Below the pieces are notes generated by a model. The model ran no database searches and was not told the DNA's origin. It worked only from the letters and a program-made list of their open reading frames with translations. From Siderastrea radians (taxonomy: Eukaryota; Cnidaria; Anthozoa; Scleractinia; Rhizangiidae): a stretch of 64,000 nt of DNA. The stretch spans positions 5,419,482 to 5,483,481 of the forward strand of contig OZ024898.1 of assembly GCA_964017195.1 (NCBI GenBank), given 5' to 3'. Positions 45,806 to 56,225 of the stretch are shown here, piece after piece; the stretch's first letter is position 1, and every line of letters begins with the position of its first letter. The position numbers and the translations under genes were made by a program.

Positions 45806-46585
45806 TTAATAGCCGTTATTGCAAGCACTACAACATTTGTAGTCTTGCTGGCATTCCTCGTCCAACTCACTGACGTGGAAAGGGAAGACGAGATCGCAGC
45901 CACCCTTGATGCACAGGCGAGTGGTCTTATAAGTAGGTTCGCTCGTGACAGCTTGAGGAAGCAGCTCTCTCTGATCACAGGCATTTGTCGCCACTACTTC
46001 ATAATCTGAGGATAAAAAATTTAAAAAGAGATATTAGAGGCATTTATTTGACAGAAAAATCTTTCTTTCACTGAGTTCATATGATGCGTCTGTAATAATA
46101 CACGGAATGCCTCATTTTATGAAGTTTGGCTCTTCACCCAGTAGTCATTTAAGTACATTTATACTAAGCCCTTTCTGCATTGTTAAGACCGGCCACAGTA
46201 TATGATCATGAACAAGCGATTCGAGATATTAGCATCGTATATTGTGCTGTAAGTTACCAAGCATTTTTTAAATAAATAGCTCTTAGACGTTGTGGAATCT
46301 TTTCCCTTAAAATTCCCTTTCCCTTGCACGTGGGCGGGACTGAAACTCACTTTTGTTTTTTCCAGTCTAGTTCAAAGCCCAATTGGCCTGGTTCAGACGC
46401 CGTACTTCACATGAACTTAATTCATTGAATTCGATTCGGCTCATGTGAAGTATGGCATCTGTAGTGGGCCTTAGTTCCAGTACTTTTAATGTTTTTAAAG
46501 CAAATCTAGCTAACTCTAATTCACCTTGTATGTAATTGGCGACGAACACTATCATCAGCAAGAAAACAGACATCCGAGCTTTCAT
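45806..46585 (-). CDS. Secreted cysteine-rich peptide, type A, copy 2 (intact)
   Basis: Exon 1 (46525-46585) encodes a signal peptide starting MKARMSVFLLM, ending phase 1 at CAAG|GTGAAT. Exon 2 (45806-46005) follows ATCCTCAG. The product is 86 residues with seven cysteines in the family order: NAC, RLCIKGGC, FPFHV, LDEEC, YKCCSAC, ending shortly after. Unlike copy 1 the second exon-2 codon is TAT, so the frame is complete. An odd number of cysteines would leave one free or allow a dimer (inference). Family not recognised. Confidence 0.8.
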
Positions 46586-46789
46586 TTTATTCTTTACTTA
46601 ACTGAAATAGAGAACAAAATCAATATTAACTATATTTTTCTGCTTGTTGTAATTTGTCTTTAAAAACACGCAAACTGTGGATATGATGTTTTTGACTGAA
46701 AGTAGCTAAACGCCTTCTTTTTTCGTGGGTTTAAAAATTACTCAGCAAAAGTTTTGCATCGCGCATACATATGCTGGCATAGTAATAAT

Positions 46790-46821
<32 letters not shown>

Positions 46822-47969
46822 TTATTAATTTGCTATAGCGCCTTTTATCATAGAAATGATCAAAAGCGCTTCACAACATACTAATTAAAATTAATAAAAC
46901 GAATCTATGATATAGTAAGCAGTCTTGGGCAGAATAGCAAGGAATAAGATGGGAGATACAATAAAAAGAAACAAAAAGGCGGGTAGTGATGCTAATATTG
47001 CAAAATAATAACCAAAGTATACTGATAAAAGTTAAGGGAAGAAATATAACTCCACCAATTCGCACTTGATTAACAAGCTACAAATGAAGAGATGCGCTGC
47101 TTTCAGTGAAGCGCCAACAAGCCTTAACCTTAATCCAAAATCAAATTAAAATAAAAAGGAGCAACAGAAGAAGAGCATTTACTGACATTTTGTCAGAGAG
47201 AGAGAGAGACTGAGGATAACTTACATATTTGACTGATCATAATAGCCATAACCGAGCAGAATTATTAGAGCATAAAAAGCAGTGTTTGAGAGCACTGCTC
47301 GCAGGCATAGTAATATTGTAACCCTTTTACGAGCGTAATTTATCCAAGACGTTCACGACATGAAATTTTCAGCTAGATCATTTTACAATGCACGGAGATG
47401 ACAATAATAAATCCAATGCTCAAAAGAAAGCATTGAGACAGTCCTTTCATAGTTGATAGACGATCGAGTAAAAAGAGAACGTGGAGCACGAATGCAAGAG
47501 GGGCAGGAATGAAGAAGACTTTTTTGTCATCTCTCTGTACGCCCAGATTTCGGGCGGAGGGCAAAATGTTTTCGCACTTGTTGGCGTATATTCATTCTTG
47601 TCTGAGTTGTCCTTCTCTGAGGGAGAAAAAAAAAAGACTGTATCGTGTAGCCTTGAAGACAGACACTCAACAAACAAACTAGCTAACAAACAAGAGTGGA
47701 ATATTACTAGCTGAAAGTGCGTAAATTATTCACTTAAAATTTAAAAGTTAAGGTCAACTTCTTTTAGACTTTGTCCCCCCCCCTCTTGACTCATAATGAA
47801 CATATATAAGGTCTTTCTTATTTATTTGCAGCTTTAAATTTATCATGTTTCTCTATTTATCAGCATTCAAACGCCTTCAGCATTGTCAATCCTAGCAGTA
47901 TGCAGGACGTGTCCCAGAATAAACCTAGTTAAAATAAGACGAAGGTCGCAACGAGTCTTGTTTGAATAG
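46586..47969. other. Upstream flank of type A copy 2; repeats only
   Basis: It carries the AACTGAAATAGAGAACA motif at about 46598, a (TAA)n run near 46795-46822, and the uninterrupted target site of the 2.1-kb S1 insertion near 47220. No gene recognised. Confidence 0.5.
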
Positions 47970-48060
47970 CATAGCTTGGTTGTTAGAGCTTCCGACCGGT
48001 GTACGGAAGGTCATGGTTTGGATTCCTGTCGGAGACTCAGATATTTTTTTTCGTCCCACA
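47970..48060 (+). repeat. tRNA-derived SINE-like repeat (S2 copy)
   Basis: Diverged counterpart of 13268-13365, with A-box-like TAGCTTGGTTGTTAGAG and B-box-like GGTTTGGATTCC. Confidence 0.5.
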
Positions 48061-48582
48061 CTCTAGACATAATAATTTCTTTACCAGCTTAAAATTTACC
48101 ATCTATCTTTAATTATCACGTTTCCTCTAGTAGGTGTATATAAACTGAATTCAACTAAGTGGGCGAAGTTAAAAGACACAAAGATTTTAAAAATGCCTGA
48201 AAGATTACCTGATTAGCGTTTGTTTTCTCGTTATCCGCGATTACCACCAAAAGCAAAAGCAACGCTGTGTGCACAAAATTTAGCACACCTTTATACGAGT
48301 ATACGATAAAAACTATTCATTAATTCTAATTAACTGTAGTATTTAAGAAATTAATTTACATGCAAATACAACTTCCAGAGCAGCTGTTGTCGATTGAACT
48401 CAAACAAGGCAAAAACAAAACGGTATTAATTTTCCAGTAACAACTTTAGGAGTTTCTACATATCATGAGGTTTACAAAGGAGTTTTGTTTTGCACCAGTC
48501 TTCCCTAAATTTCTCGTTTTAATTTTCCGGCATCTCAATATTACGATTTCCAAATATTGCCATTAGTATTTCCCTGTTTATG

Positions 48583-50320
48583 CGATTAAGTTTTTTGAAT
48601 TTCCAGTTGCTTATGGCAAAGCAGCAACAAGACAGCAACCTAAACGTTGTCTTCGTCAAAGGCTGCAGATAGGTAGCCGAAAGCTTATAATTATTTACAT
48701 TATTTTGAAAAAAATAACGTTCTTATAGCTTAATCACGCTTTAACCTGGTTACAATTTCCACGTTGTAATAATGTACTATTTGAAATAAACAAATCTAAA
48801 GGTTGTTTCTGAGTTAATCGCTCACTGTTTACATGCGATGTTCATTTCATTTGGTAATTATATCTACTCGCATGACATAGGCTAAGTTAACCAGTTAATT
48901 GAAAGAGGTTGCAATGACAATTAGGACGGGCTTTTTCTTACAGAAAGTCTATTTTATTCGTTAACTAAATGTAATCGAGTCCTCTTCTTGGTGTGTCAGT
49001 GATTAAAATCATCGTATTAACTCTCTCCCCTCTACAAGCTGCCTAGATCGAAACTAGTGAAAACGTAAAATTCCCAATTTCGTTTTAAGAAACTTTGTTA
49101 AACAAACTGCTACGTCGTTAAGAGCCACTGAAGAGGTTTCATTTGGATCAGAGATGGCAGTACTTGAGGATTTCCACCATACCGACTACAATAAACTAGG
49201 AACCATTCTGTTTAGCCTGTGAACAGTCACCCCCTTCCCCCTTCAGGAAAAAATCGGGAAAGGGGCCCAGTTAGCAGATATTTTCCTGAGATTATTGCCT
49301 GATGAGGAGCACAACAGGGCAAGTGGTATACTGACTTTCATCGAAATGATCACAGTCGAGAATTTAATCCACAGAATCCAAAATTGAAATCACCTTGAAC
49401 GGCATAATAAACAGTGCCACTGAAAAGGCTAAGGCTTAATGGCTTTCTTTCCGAAAATTGCTGCTGTGGCACCGAAAGAAGCATTTTCCGTTTGGCTGCA
49501 TCCGGCAGGAAAACAAAGATTTCCATTTACGAGTTTCCGCTTCAACCTGAGAAAATGCAACCTATTAATTGGCAGTCAGACAGATCTGGCGCCAAGTCAA
49601 GAAGAGAAAGCCGGTGAATGGAACGGAAATGAACCCTTCCAAGGTTCCGGAAAATTGGTCAACCTAGCGAGGTATACCAAAATCCCAGGACCATATTTTT
49701 GAACAAAAAATCCCTGAAATTACCTGTTTGAGTCAATTATTTGGTGGTTCTTTTTCTGTTAGTTAAAAATGATCGAACTGGCGCTCCTCAGTTTGTACTT
49801 TCTTGTTACGAGTAGTTGTAATTACGTCATCGCTTTAAAACAATGCTGTTTTCGGTCGTTTACGTGGGGACTGGAGGCTAAATCATATAAACGTCTTCGC
49901 TTTTTATTTTTTTGCTGTGTACAAATAAGCTGAATCTACCTTTTCTAACAAACCCACTTTAGATGGTGGTCTTGGAAAATCTCCAGTTTTGTAACGTTTT
50001 CAATCGCTTTCATACAGCGGACACTTGTAGTCGGGAGATCAAACCGGATGCAGAAAGTAGAACCCTAAATGGACACCTGTTATTGGCAATAACTTCGTTT
50101 TGGAAGTCATTAATGAAAGCCATTAACTCGTCTCAAGCAACATTCATTATCTAAGCATATCGTCAGATTCACGTATTGCCTTTTTTGCTTTGTGATGGGA
50201 GATCTAAAGCGGAAGAGAATTAAGAAACATTAATAAATAAGACTGATGTATCGTGTTCAAAAGTAAAAACGGTAATTTTAGTTAAGTTAAGATAGCAAAA
50301 TGTAAAAAAAAGTCTAAAAC
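48583..50320. mobile_element. 1.74-kb insertion with 6-bp target duplication, S2 only
   Basis: TTTATG occurs on both sides (48577-48582 and 50321-50326). S1 has a single, slightly changed site (GGTTATGGTC near 13882). Frames of 63-87 codons (49414-49702, 49963-50154) show no domain that I recognise. Terminal inverted repeats are not obvious, so a retroposon is possible. Confidence 0.6.
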
Positions 50321-51736
50321 TTTATGGTCAAGCAATACGAGCAACATTTTAGTGCACATTTTCGTGCAAAAATGTTTCGTTGCAGGTTCAGATTGTTGCT
50401 CTCGACAAATTGTCATGTTGCAAACGATAGAAGACTTCTATCTTTTTCCATCTGAATACGAATTACGCGTTTAGACCTAGGAACTGGCTGTGAGTCTGCG
50501 CGCTTTATTGGGTGACGTTATGAATTTCCACCCAAAATTTGAGTCAGCGGGAACCGACTTCAACTCAACCCCACTTCTGATTGGATGAGAACTTCCTCGA
50601 GTAACAACAGCTTCAACTTTGGACGCACACGTGATACTGTTCCGCTTTTTAAGAGCGCCGTAATTTCTGTGATTTGGGCTCGCGGAATTAATTTTAAGAA
50701 AATTGAAAGCAATGCGAGAGAGATAAGCTACTCTTATAATATCGACAGAGGCCTAAAGGGATCTTTTGGCGTAACTAATTTCACAAAGAAATTGCGACAC
50801 AATTACGCAAAAACCTGCCTGATCATATCTCGTAACGAACACTTAACGCAATTTTTTCGTTGCCACAGTCGTTGCGACACAGTCGATTGCGGAATCGGAA
50901 AAAAAGGTGAGATTTACCGTTTTTACTTCAGACAATTTTTTCGCTTAACTGAGTGGTTAACATGGTTAATTCCTGACCTCGGTCAAGGGTTAATCAGGTT
51001 TCAATAAACAAAGCCTTGAGAGAAGAAATGACTGCTTAAAATAGGCCCAGATTTATGGGTGGATAGGGGAGGGTGTTAGGATAACCGTTATCTTATGAAG
51101 ACCGGTTTCCCTACCAATCACCAAGCCTGCTATTTAATTATCTCTTAACTGTTGTTGTTTTTCTGATCGGCTATCTACAATTCTTGCTATTACCGTAGGC
51201 TAGTTATCTGTAAAATATATAGCGAGCTTTTCGTTATCCCTAGCGAACACCCTAACAAGGACTCCATCTTATGGGTCAACTTGAGCGCGAACAAGCTATT
51301 CATAATAGACCAAGAATATACTATTTAACGATTAGATTGCTTTTGCGTGATAGCTGATGAGGGTGCAACCCGAATCAGCTTTCACGCACGGAAAGCGAGA
51401 GCGAATATCTAATTGTTTTAGTATAAATCTCGATTAATAACCCTTTAAAATGAAACGTTTTGCTTCATGGCATTGTTATTTTGACGTATAAGATGGTGCC
51501 TGTTGCTAACCTTTTCGCTACTCACTATCTCTCACGGATTAGTATAAATCTACTAGCGTTCTATCACTAATGCTGTTCTCTGATTGGCTACGCTACTCAC
51601 TATCTATTCTGTTGTAGATAGTGAGTAGAGTGTTTTCCGCGCGCAGTGTGACCTATTTATATCATTTTTCAATAAAAACATGTAGTGTCTGCTGTCAAGT
51701 TTTGAATGCCTAGTAGATTTAAAGTAAAGCAGTTAG

Positions 51737-51827
51737 ATTATTCGCTCTCGATTTCTATGCGTGATAGTTGATTCGGCCTTCGGCCTCATCAACTACCACG
51801 CGATAGAAATCGAGAGCGAATAATTTA
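51737..51827. repeat. 91-bp near-perfect hairpin, S2 only
   Basis: The arms run inward from ATTATTCGCTCTCGATTTCT and meet at CGGCCTTCGGCC. The motif GAAATCGAGAGCGAATA also appears nearby at 15460-15476 and, changed, at 51396-51412. The hairpin therefore belongs to a locally recurring family. A smaller hairpin (CTACTCACTATCTA and inverse) is at about 51590-51630. Confidence 0.75.
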
Positions 51828-52077
51828 ATTTTTAAGTAGACAGTGAGAAGTATAGCCAATCAGATTGCAGAATTTATGATAGAACATTAGAAGATTTATA
51901 CTAATTTCTGAAAGACCATGCCAAGGCACACACTGATGTAGATGTCCTGTTTATTTATTTATTTATTTAGTTTATTTTGTTACTTTTAGACCAAAACAAG
52001 AACACCAACACTGTTTCGCAAGCGTCCATTTACGTATCAGCATAAATCTAATTGTCGTAGAAATTAAGCGATGGTCT

Positions 52078-52292
52078 TCAGCAAGAACTGCAGCATTTGA
52101 AGCTTCCCTCTTGTTGCTGATAATTTTTGCAGGCTCTGTCAAACCAACTTACATGGAAGGGGAAGTCTTTGTCGCAACCATTTTTGACACACATACGGGT
52201 TAGGTGCCACGTAAGAGGGTTGTCGTCGTAGACATTCGTAATGTCTACTCCCTCGTCACAGGCGTTATCAGGCATGACATCTTCATCAGGAT
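52078..52292 (-). CDS. Secreted cysteine-rich peptide, type B mature exon, copy 2 (shortened)
   Basis: The same acceptor and phase as copy 1. The opening DPDEDVMPD, LTRMCVKNGC, FPFHV and FKCCSSC are retained with all seven cysteines. A small deletion just after the last cysteine places TGA immediately, removing the 11-residue tail. One spacer has changed (LDGAC to FDRAC). No signal exon of its own was found. The nearest upstream one on this strand is at 54763-54826, shared with type C. Confidence 0.7.
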
Positions 52293-53716
52293 CTGAAGTT
52301 AGAAATCAGATAAAGGCAATTTTACACTCGAGCGGTGAAATAACGGCCGCTTCCTAAATATCACGTGTCTTATGGTATATAAGTTGCCAACTGACCTATT
52401 TACAAGGTTTGAGTTGATATTATATCAAGCTCACACGGAACGACGTTGTTCGAAGAGCAGGCGAACACATGCACAGTAAGGTAAGAACTGACAATCGGGT
52501 TAGTCTCAAACATACGTTTCCGCATACGTAGACTTTTAACACTCCTTTCCAATATTATTTTCCCAGTTTAAGTTACTTTATGTGCTCCCATAAGTTACTT
52601 TTTGTTCTCCCCTATGTTGTGTTGGTTTTACCGCCGGAAGCGCTCGTGACTTTGCCACTCGAAAATCCGCCTCGGCTCTTCGCTCGACAAATAAATGAAG
52701 GTCGACATGTGTCTGCGCATTCGATGCAACGATATCTCTTCACAGGGTTTTTTGAACGCGTAAAAAATTCATTTCAAGAACATTTTCACAACATATTATC
52801 TGCTGCATAAAGTGAACCCTATGAAGATATTCACTGGTGAATCAGACTAATCAGAGAGAAGGCTGGCTTCTACTGGGTGACTGCTTCCGCGAACGACATC
52901 ATGTCAGTCAAGACACTGAAATTTATCCATGATGAATTGATGAGAGATATTGTGAGAAACATCCAGATCTAGATCTTCAAACTATAATTAATTATTAGTA
53001 TAATTTTAATGCTATGTTCACCGCGCCGGCTACCCGGTGAATATAACCTTTTTAAGGCGCGGCCTCTAAGCTAAGCCTTTTTTCGTGTGTTGTTTGTCAA
53101 GTTTTAGCTGGTTTATGTTTACTTTTTTGATGTCCACATCTCAAAATTATACTAAAACAATTATTCGCCTCAGGCGAAGTAAATATTGGCGAATATTTAC
53201 CTTGCCTTCGGCTTGGTAAATATTCGCCAATATTTACTTCGCCTTTGGCGAACAATTGTCAAATAACAGGGGCACCCAACGAGAAACTTTTAGCAAAATA
53301 CTTGAAATATCATTTTCTGCTTTCTTAGATTGTTTCAGACCTTTTAAAAGGCATATTTGTGTGAGCCAATACAGATTGATCTGTTCAGCGTTTTCAGCTG
53401 AAAATTTAGGCCGCAGAAAATTTTAGGAAACAGAATCCTATCCGCCGTATTTCCGAGCTGCTGATGGCTCTCCGAAAATGGTAGCTAACCTTATTTTGCA
53501 CTCTAAACGACATATTTGTCCCTTCGAAAATAATAGGAACTATAAGTCCTCTTGTTACGAAAGTCCGACGTGATGTTTCGCCAAAGAAATCTCTAGCTTT
53601 CACCGCAGTTAAATCCGAAAATCGCAGGCGATTTAAGGCTTTCCGAACAGATATTCCCCGAAACGAACCTTTGGGTGTCCCTGAAATAATCCCTTTAGGG
53701 CTAAAACTGCTTCAAA
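52293..53716. other. Region between type B and C exons in S2
   Basis: It holds the hairpin 53157-53260 and the AAATAA-flanked element 53267-53683. No gene recognised. Confidence 0.55.
53267..53683. mobile_element. 417-bp MITE with CAGGGRCACCCAA termini and AAATAA duplication, S2 only
   Basis: The left end is CAGGGGCACCCAACG and the right end is the inverse of CAGGGACACCCAAAG. AAATAA flanks both sides (53261-53266 and 53684-53689). S1 has one AAATAA at the same place (18074-18079). This is a clean empty and filled site pair. The CAGGG terminus resembles hAT elements, though those usually make 8-bp duplications. Confidence 0.85.
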
Positions 53717-54826
53717 CTAGATATAACTAGCTAGTTCACAGAAGAGTTTAAAATCTCTACAAAAATTTTTACCGATATCTTTGCAGAGACTACAGCATTT
53801 ATAGCTTCCGTCTTGGCAGTCTTCGTCCAACTCATTCACATGGAAGGGGAAGGTGACATTGCAACCATTCTTGATACACAGACGGCATGTCTTGTGACTG
53901 GATGGGGCCTTGACAGATCTCGGAATAGTTTTAGACTGGAAACAGGTCCTTGCAGCCATTGCGTCATGATCTGAGGTTTAAAAAAATAAACGAAAAAAGG
54001 CCATTTAGATATACAGATAAAATAACGGCTATTTCTAAAGTAAGGAGCTTCTGACGTACACATATCACTCGGTCATTATTGTCTTGGAGAATGGCTTACT
54101 GACCGCGAACCGGACCTGACCATGAACAGTTGACCAACGATCGGATAACCTTATCCACTGGGTAGACTGCTATCCAGCGTATAAAATCTACTGCTATCCA
54201 TCGTATAAAATCTACTACTCTTTTTTTTTATAAGAACCTTTTTTTATAAGAACATCGAGGCTGAGATTTGCTCCCACATTTAAGAAAATCATGGGCTAAA
54301 ATAAGAACATCCACAGGCTCAGCCAAATTTTACGCGTTCTTATATAGATATATATAAAAAAGAGTGTATCCAACTGGGGCTGTTGTAGTTCAATTTTATC
54401 CTCGGCTCAATTTTTATTTTCTTTTGTTTTATATTCATTATCATATATTTACATAAAAAAGGACAAAGGAAAATAAAAATTGAACCAAGGATAAAATTGA
54501 ACTACAATAGGGCCAGGTTGACCGTTTTAACCAGACTTGGCTAATACTGGCTTAAACATCTACTTTTAGCATCATTTTCAAAAGCTACAGTGCATTTTGC
54601 AATCAGAGGAAATCCAAGAGCAATTCTTCAGATTTATTAAACATTACTCTTTATGTTTTCTGAAACTATAACTGAGTTCGTTTGGCTGCTGATGGTTAGG
54701 ATTGAAGTGGATGTTTACTGATTTTAGACGTTTATAGTATTTATAATACAATTCTTATTTACCTTGCATGATGTACACGACAAACACCATCATAGAGAGA
54801 ACTAAACAGCCGATTTGAGATGCCAT
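53717..54826 (-). CDS. Secreted cysteine-rich peptide, type C, copy 2 (two extra cysteines)
   Basis: Exon 1 (54763-54826) encodes a signal peptide starting MASQIGCLVLS, and exon 2 (53717-53970) the mature part. Splice sites and phase match copy 1. The frame is intact at 105 residues. Compared with copy 1, HKTSRLC has become HKTCRLC and FREIA has become FCELA, giving ten mature cysteines. Other changes are few and mostly in the tail (KHIG to KDIG, CGDF to CRDF). Gain of a possible disulfide pair is an inference. Confidence 0.8.
54382..54507. mobile_element. Foldback MITE in type C intron (S2)
   Basis: Counterpart of 18746-18873, with the same GTTGTAGTTCAATTTTATCC arms, slightly shortened. Confidence 0.75.
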
Positions 54827-55284
54827 TTTATTCTGTCTTTTTTAACTGAAATGGAGAGTAGCACCAATATTAACTGTGTATTTTTTCGTATGTTCTCCTT
54901 AGTAATAAGCCGGCTTTTATCACAATAATTCTGACGCAAATTATAGGGGGGTAGTAACAAGGTTTACTGACTCAACGAGACGCGAAGTACTAGTTTAGCT
55001 GTAATCTCATACATGGGCTTTGCTGGCCTCGCATTATATAAGAGACCTAATTCACTGAAAAAAATTTTTTATAGTAAACAGTATTCGTTTCCAGCATTAA
55101 CTTGGGCAACATCTCTAGCGGTATGATGTCAGCTGATAGGCACGTGAATGTAAGACTCGTATCCAGCAACCCGAATGAACGCCCTTCAAGGCAGGTGCTC
55201 TATCAGGAGACCATTACCGGGAGCGTACAACTTCCAACTAACTCTGTGAGTAGTGTTGTTTTCAAGTGGGATAGTTTTAGATAA

Positions 55285-55445
55285 TTCGAAGTCTCCCGAA
55301 TATTTCCGAAGATAACCCGACGCCTTCCGAAGACTTCGAAAGATAACCCGAGGTCTTCGTACGATGGTCCGAAGACTTCCACAGATTTCCGAAGAAGATC
55401 AGATGGTTACGAAAATTTCCGAAGATGACCCGAAGACTTCAGATT
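55285..55445. repeat. Degenerate TTCCGAAGATAACCCGA tandem repeat
   Basis: CCGAAGA recurs about eight times at irregular 15-25 bp spacing. The repeat begins just beyond the end of similarity to S1. Confidence 0.7.
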
Positions 55446-56225
55446 ATCAAAAACTAACTCAACTTGAAAAAACACTGTTGCACGAATACATGGGAGCTGA
55501 ACGCTTCCTGTACCAGTGTACTGGGCTCTTGGTTCTGAACCAATCAGGAGCATTAATACTCGCTCCCTGGATGGACTGCTGATCCATCACAGGGATACCA
55601 ACAGTTTTTTTGCTTGGTTCACTTACAAATTCTCTGTGAGCCATTTATACACCTGGTTACTGGAACACAATGCGCTGAAAGGTTTCTTTCCTAAGGAAAC
55701 AGCCTTTCATGAAATAGAGATCAAACCTTGAGCGACCAACACTCCCATTGAAAGTTCAATCCGCGGGAGCTATACACCAGTAAAGTACAAAGACCAGTCT
55801 GTAGGAACCAATTCTAACACAATTCATTGAAGTTCATTGACTTCACTCGCAATCACCCTTACAACCTTCGCTCAATACCTGCGGTGGAAAGCGACCACAA
55901 ACAAATAGTCGTCTTACTTCGAGTGAATCGTCATTATCGACATTACAAGGGCAACGCATTACAAGAAGAAACGACAGGGTCACGTGACCCCACAAAGGAG
56001 CCAAAAGGACGCAGGACTCCCAGCCGCTACACAATCACAGTACTTTAATACTCTATACCTTAGTCACACCTTGCGAAAATAAGAAGCTTGATTCCTACGA
56101 AAAATAAAATAAAATAGTTCTAGCGTTCCCGTTGTATATAAATACAAGCTCACTTGTAAACTCCCTGATGAAGTCCGCTGTAGTTGCAGGAATCGCGTAG
56201 GAGAATAAACAAGTTTTACAATTTA
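55446..56225 (+). mobile_element. Probable retroelement 3' remnant (Penelope-like) ending in a hammerhead-like motif
   Basis: The segment ends with GTATATAAATACAAG, the hammerhead-like motif (56161-56203) and GAATAAACAAGTTTTACA. This order (promoter-like TATA, small ribozyme, A-rich end) is known from terminal repeats of Penelope-like elements. Upstream frames of 60-73 codons (55364-56048) are not recognisable as reverse transcriptase or GIY-YIG nuclease, so only a tail is claimed. Confidence 0.4.
56161..56203 (+). ncRNA. Hammerhead ribozyme-like motif (degenerate core)
   Basis: CTCC (56161-56164) can pair with GGAG (56200-56203) as stem I. Between them are the core CTGATGA (56165-56171), a stem II formed by GTCC.GC and GC.GGA, then GAAT where an active ribozyme has GAAA, a tiny CGCG stem III and TA before stem I closes. 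The GAAA change predicts loss of cleavage. Confidence 0.5.

Larger units (their letters stand above)
40755..55155. repeat. Segmental duplication block S, copy 2 (S2)
   Basis: Same-strand, collinear partner of 2915-19868. It starts immediately after the giant element at AAACTGGTTACTTTC. S2-specific segments are 48583-50320, about 51590-51840 and 53267-53683. Confidence 0.9.

Noticed and set aside
55102..55284. Possible exon (frame with NVRLVSSNPNERPS and a GTGAGT donor after it)
   Set aside because: The start is shared with S1 but the rest is missing there. No family was recognised and no partner exon found, so support is too weak to call.
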